A stretch of 64,000 nt of DNA from an uncultured Burkholderiales bacterium. Lineage in GTDB: Bacteria > Pseudomonadota > Gammaproteobacteria > Burkholderiales > Burkholderiaceae_C. The DNA lies in NCBI GenBank assembly GCA_903886485.1, contig CAISMH010000017.1, positions 62,001 to 126,000 of the forward strand, written 5' to 3'. Positions 62,745-64,000 of the stretch are shown here, in pieces. The stretch's first letter is position 1. Every line of letters starts with the position of its first letter. The notes below the pieces were generated by a model that was given only the letters and a program-made list of their open reading frames with translations, did no database searches and was not told the DNA's origin. The position numbers were made by a program, and so were the translations under genes.

Positions 62745-62750
62745 TACAAT
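62745..62750 (+). promoter_or_regulatory. Likely -10 element of the petABC promoter
   Basis: TACAAT lies 42 bases before the Rieske gene start, in a 169-base gap that otherwise holds no gene. No clear -35 at standard distance, so the assignment is tentative. Confidence 0.4.
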
Positions 62751-62791
62751 CAAGTGTTAACCCAACCAGTGATTATTGTTTGAGGAATTCC

Positions 62792-63391
62792 ATGAGTGAC
62801 ACCCCAGTAGACACCAATAAACGCACGTGGCTAATTGCCTCGACTTGCGCAGGTGCGGTCGGTGGCGTAGCAGTAGCTGTGCCCTTCGTCAGCACGTTCC
62901 AGCCCTCCGAAAAGGCGAAAGCTGCCGGCGCTGCTGTTGAGGTCGATATCTCGGCCCTCAAGCCAGGCGAAAAAATGACAGTTGAATGGCGCGGCAAACC
63001 CGTGTGGATCGTCAAGCGCACGCCTGAGCAAGTCGAGTCTTTGAACAAAACTGAGCCTCAGTTGGCTGATCCCAAATCAGAGCGCAAACCCGGTGAGTTG
63101 ACGCCGGCTTACGCGCGCAATCAAGCACGCTCCATCAAGCCTGAAATTTTTGTCGCTGTGGGTATTTGTACGCACTTGGGTTGCTCTCCCTCCGACAAGT
63201 TTCAAGCAGGCGCACAGCCTTCGTTGCCCGATGATTGGCAAGGTGGCTTTTTGTGTCCTTGCCATGGTTCGACGTTCGATATTGCCGGCCGCGTCTTCAA
63301 AAACAAGCCTGCACCGGATAACCTCGAAATCCCGCCACACATGTACCTGTCTGACACCAAGTTGCTCATTGGTGAAGACAAGAAAGCCTGA
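62792..63391 (+). CDS. petA: Ubiquinol-cytochrome c reductase iron-sulfur subunit (Rieske protein)
   Basis: 199 residues. One N-terminal membrane anchor (WLIASTCAGAVGGVAVAVPFVSTF), probably Tat-dependent, leads to the Rieske domain with cluster motifs CTHLGC and CPCHGS and the flexible PPHMYLSD end. It takes electrons from ubiquinol and moves them to cytochrome c1. TGAGGAA precedes the ATG. It starts the petABC operon, whose second gene begins 12 bases later. Confidence 0.96.
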   Translation: MSDTPVDTNKRTWLIASTCAGAVGGVAVAVPFVSTFQPSEKAKAAGAAVEVDISALKPGEKMTVEWRGKPVWIVKRTPEQVESLNKTEPQLADPKSERKPGELTPAYARNQARSIKPEIFVAVGICTHLGCSPSDKFQAGAQPSLPDDWQGGFLCPCHGSTFDIAGRVFKNKPAPDNLEIPPHMYLSDTKLLIGEDKKA

Positions 63392-63402
63392 TAGGACACA
63401 CC

Positions 63403-64000
63403 ATGGCTGAATTTAAAGAAATCTCTCCTAACGCCAGCGCTGGCGAAAAATTGTTGAACTGGGTGGATAACCGCTTCCCAGCTTCCAAGATGTACAAAGA
63501 GCATCTCTCTGAGTACTACGCGCCCAAGAACTTCAACTTCTTTTATTTCTTTGGCTCCTTGGCGCTGCTGGTGTTGGTGATCCAAATCGTGACCGGTATT
63601 TTCTTGGTCATGCATTACAAGCCTGATGCCAGTTTGGCCTTCGGTTCTGTTGAATACATCATGCGCGACGTGCCATGGGGTTGGCTGATTCGCTATATGC
63701 ACTCGACGGGCGCTTCTGCGTTCTTCATCGTGGTTTACATGCACATGTACCGTGGTTTGATCTACGGTTCCTATCGCAAGCCGCGTGAGTTGGTTTGGGT
63801 TTTCGGTTGTGCAATTTTCTTGTGTTTGATGGCCGAAGCTTTCATGGGCTACTTGTTGCCTTGGGGCCAAATGTCCTACTGGGGCGCGCAAGTGATCGTG
63901 AACTTGTTCGCTGCTGTGCCTTTCGTCGGCCCTGACTTAGCTTTGCTGATTCGTGGTGACTACGTGGTCGGTGATGCCACCTTGAACCGCTTCTTCAGCT
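63403..64000 (+). CDS. petB: Cytochrome b of the bc1 complex (partial, cut by window edge)
   Basis: 199 residues are visible. The first membrane helices of cytochrome b are clear: FNFFYFFGSLALLVLVIQIVTGIFLVMHYKP, then WLIRYMHSTGASAFFIVVYMHMYRGLIYGSYRKPRELVWVFGC with heme-ligand histidines, and AEAFMGYLLPWGQMSYWGAQVI, part of the quinol site. The window ends near the loop after the fourth helix. GGA in ATAGGACACACC serves as a weak ribosome site. petC should follow outside the window. Confidence 0.96.
   Translation, partial: MAEFKEISPNASAGEKLLNWVDNRFPASKMYKEHLSEYYAPKNFNFFYFFGSLALLVLVIQIVTGIFLVMHYKPDASLAFGSVEYIMRDVPWGWLIRYMHSTGASAFFIVVYMHMYRGLIYGSYRKPRELVWVFGCAIFLCLMAEAFMGYLLPWGQMSYWGAQVIVNLFAAVPFVGPDLALLIRGDYVVGDATLNRFFS

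Noticed and set aside
1-64000. CRISPR arrays, tRNA or rRNA genes, prophage or integrase genes
   Set aside because: No regularly spaced repeats, cloverleaf-type sequences or phage-like proteins were seen on reading both strands; a dedicated scan was not possible.

Overview
The window looks like chromosomal DNA of a betaproteobacterium, most likely Comamonadaceae (Limnohabitans/Rhodoferax-like). I infer this from the high but not extreme GC, the gene orders and the protein families. Neighbourhoods that point this way are mrcA <> pil operon > aroK > aroB > dgt, cyaY <> lptM > lysA, gltBD > mla operon > ibaG > murA > his operon > tatABC, and degS-like > nif3 > pdxA > petAB. No database search was possible. 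Nearly all of it is dense core metabolism with short gaps. No stretch over 300 bases lacks a gene, and I saw no tRNA, rRNA, CRISPR array, prophage or replication origin.

Layout. 1-5.5 kb: a histidine phosphatase, then a TetR regulator with a DmdC-type acyl-CoA dehydrogenase, a DUF2147 protein, an ECI2-like isomerase and two thioesterases, which together look like an acyl-CoA degradation cluster. 5.5-13.3 kb: an Atm1-type ABC exporter and a complete RND tripartite efflux operon. 13.3-17.2 kb: metK with a long structured leader, two tandem lipid A acyltransferases and engB. 17.3-24 kb: cytochrome c4, MsrPQ, lysA/lptM, cyaY and PBP1A. 24.1-30.7 kb: the pilMNOPQ locus, here compressed to three genes, followed by aroK, aroB and dgt. 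30.7-35.2 kb: an MFS transporter, DUF1415, a methyltransferase, a TumE/TumA-type toxin-antitoxin pair and a REP-associated transposase with its repeats. 35.2-41.4 kb: gltBD. 41.5-49.4 kb: mlaFEDACB, an ABC-2 exporter, ibaG, murA and hisG. 49.4-57.3 kb: the rest of the histidine operon, interrupted between hisF and hisI by a small monooxygenase gene and a YefM/YoeB module. 57.3-64 kb: a membrane protein, HIT protein, tatABC, a DegS-like protease, Nif3, pdxA and the start of petABC, cut off in cytochrome b.

Two things stand out. First, the pilus alignment/secretin locus encodes an in-frame PilM-PilN fusion with a truncated PilM, an in-frame PilO-PilP fusion, and a short secretin without AMIN domains. 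The five-protein envelope-spanning complex is thus reduced to three polypeptides, close in composition to competence-type HofMNOPQ/ComA-E systems. Second, the metK leader can fold a roughly 20-bp interrupted hairpin that buries the ribosome binding site, with a plausible competing helix upstream. This is the architecture expected of a riboswitch or other translational switch, and I do not recognise it as a known SAM or SAH class.

Smaller points of interest are a ten-C homopolymer at the start of mlaF, terminator-like hairpins directly in front of the RND adaptor and mlaF start codons, a Shine-Dalgarno-masking hairpin before the monooxygenase gene inside the his operon, a YefM-type double operator, and two kinds of palindromic repeat.
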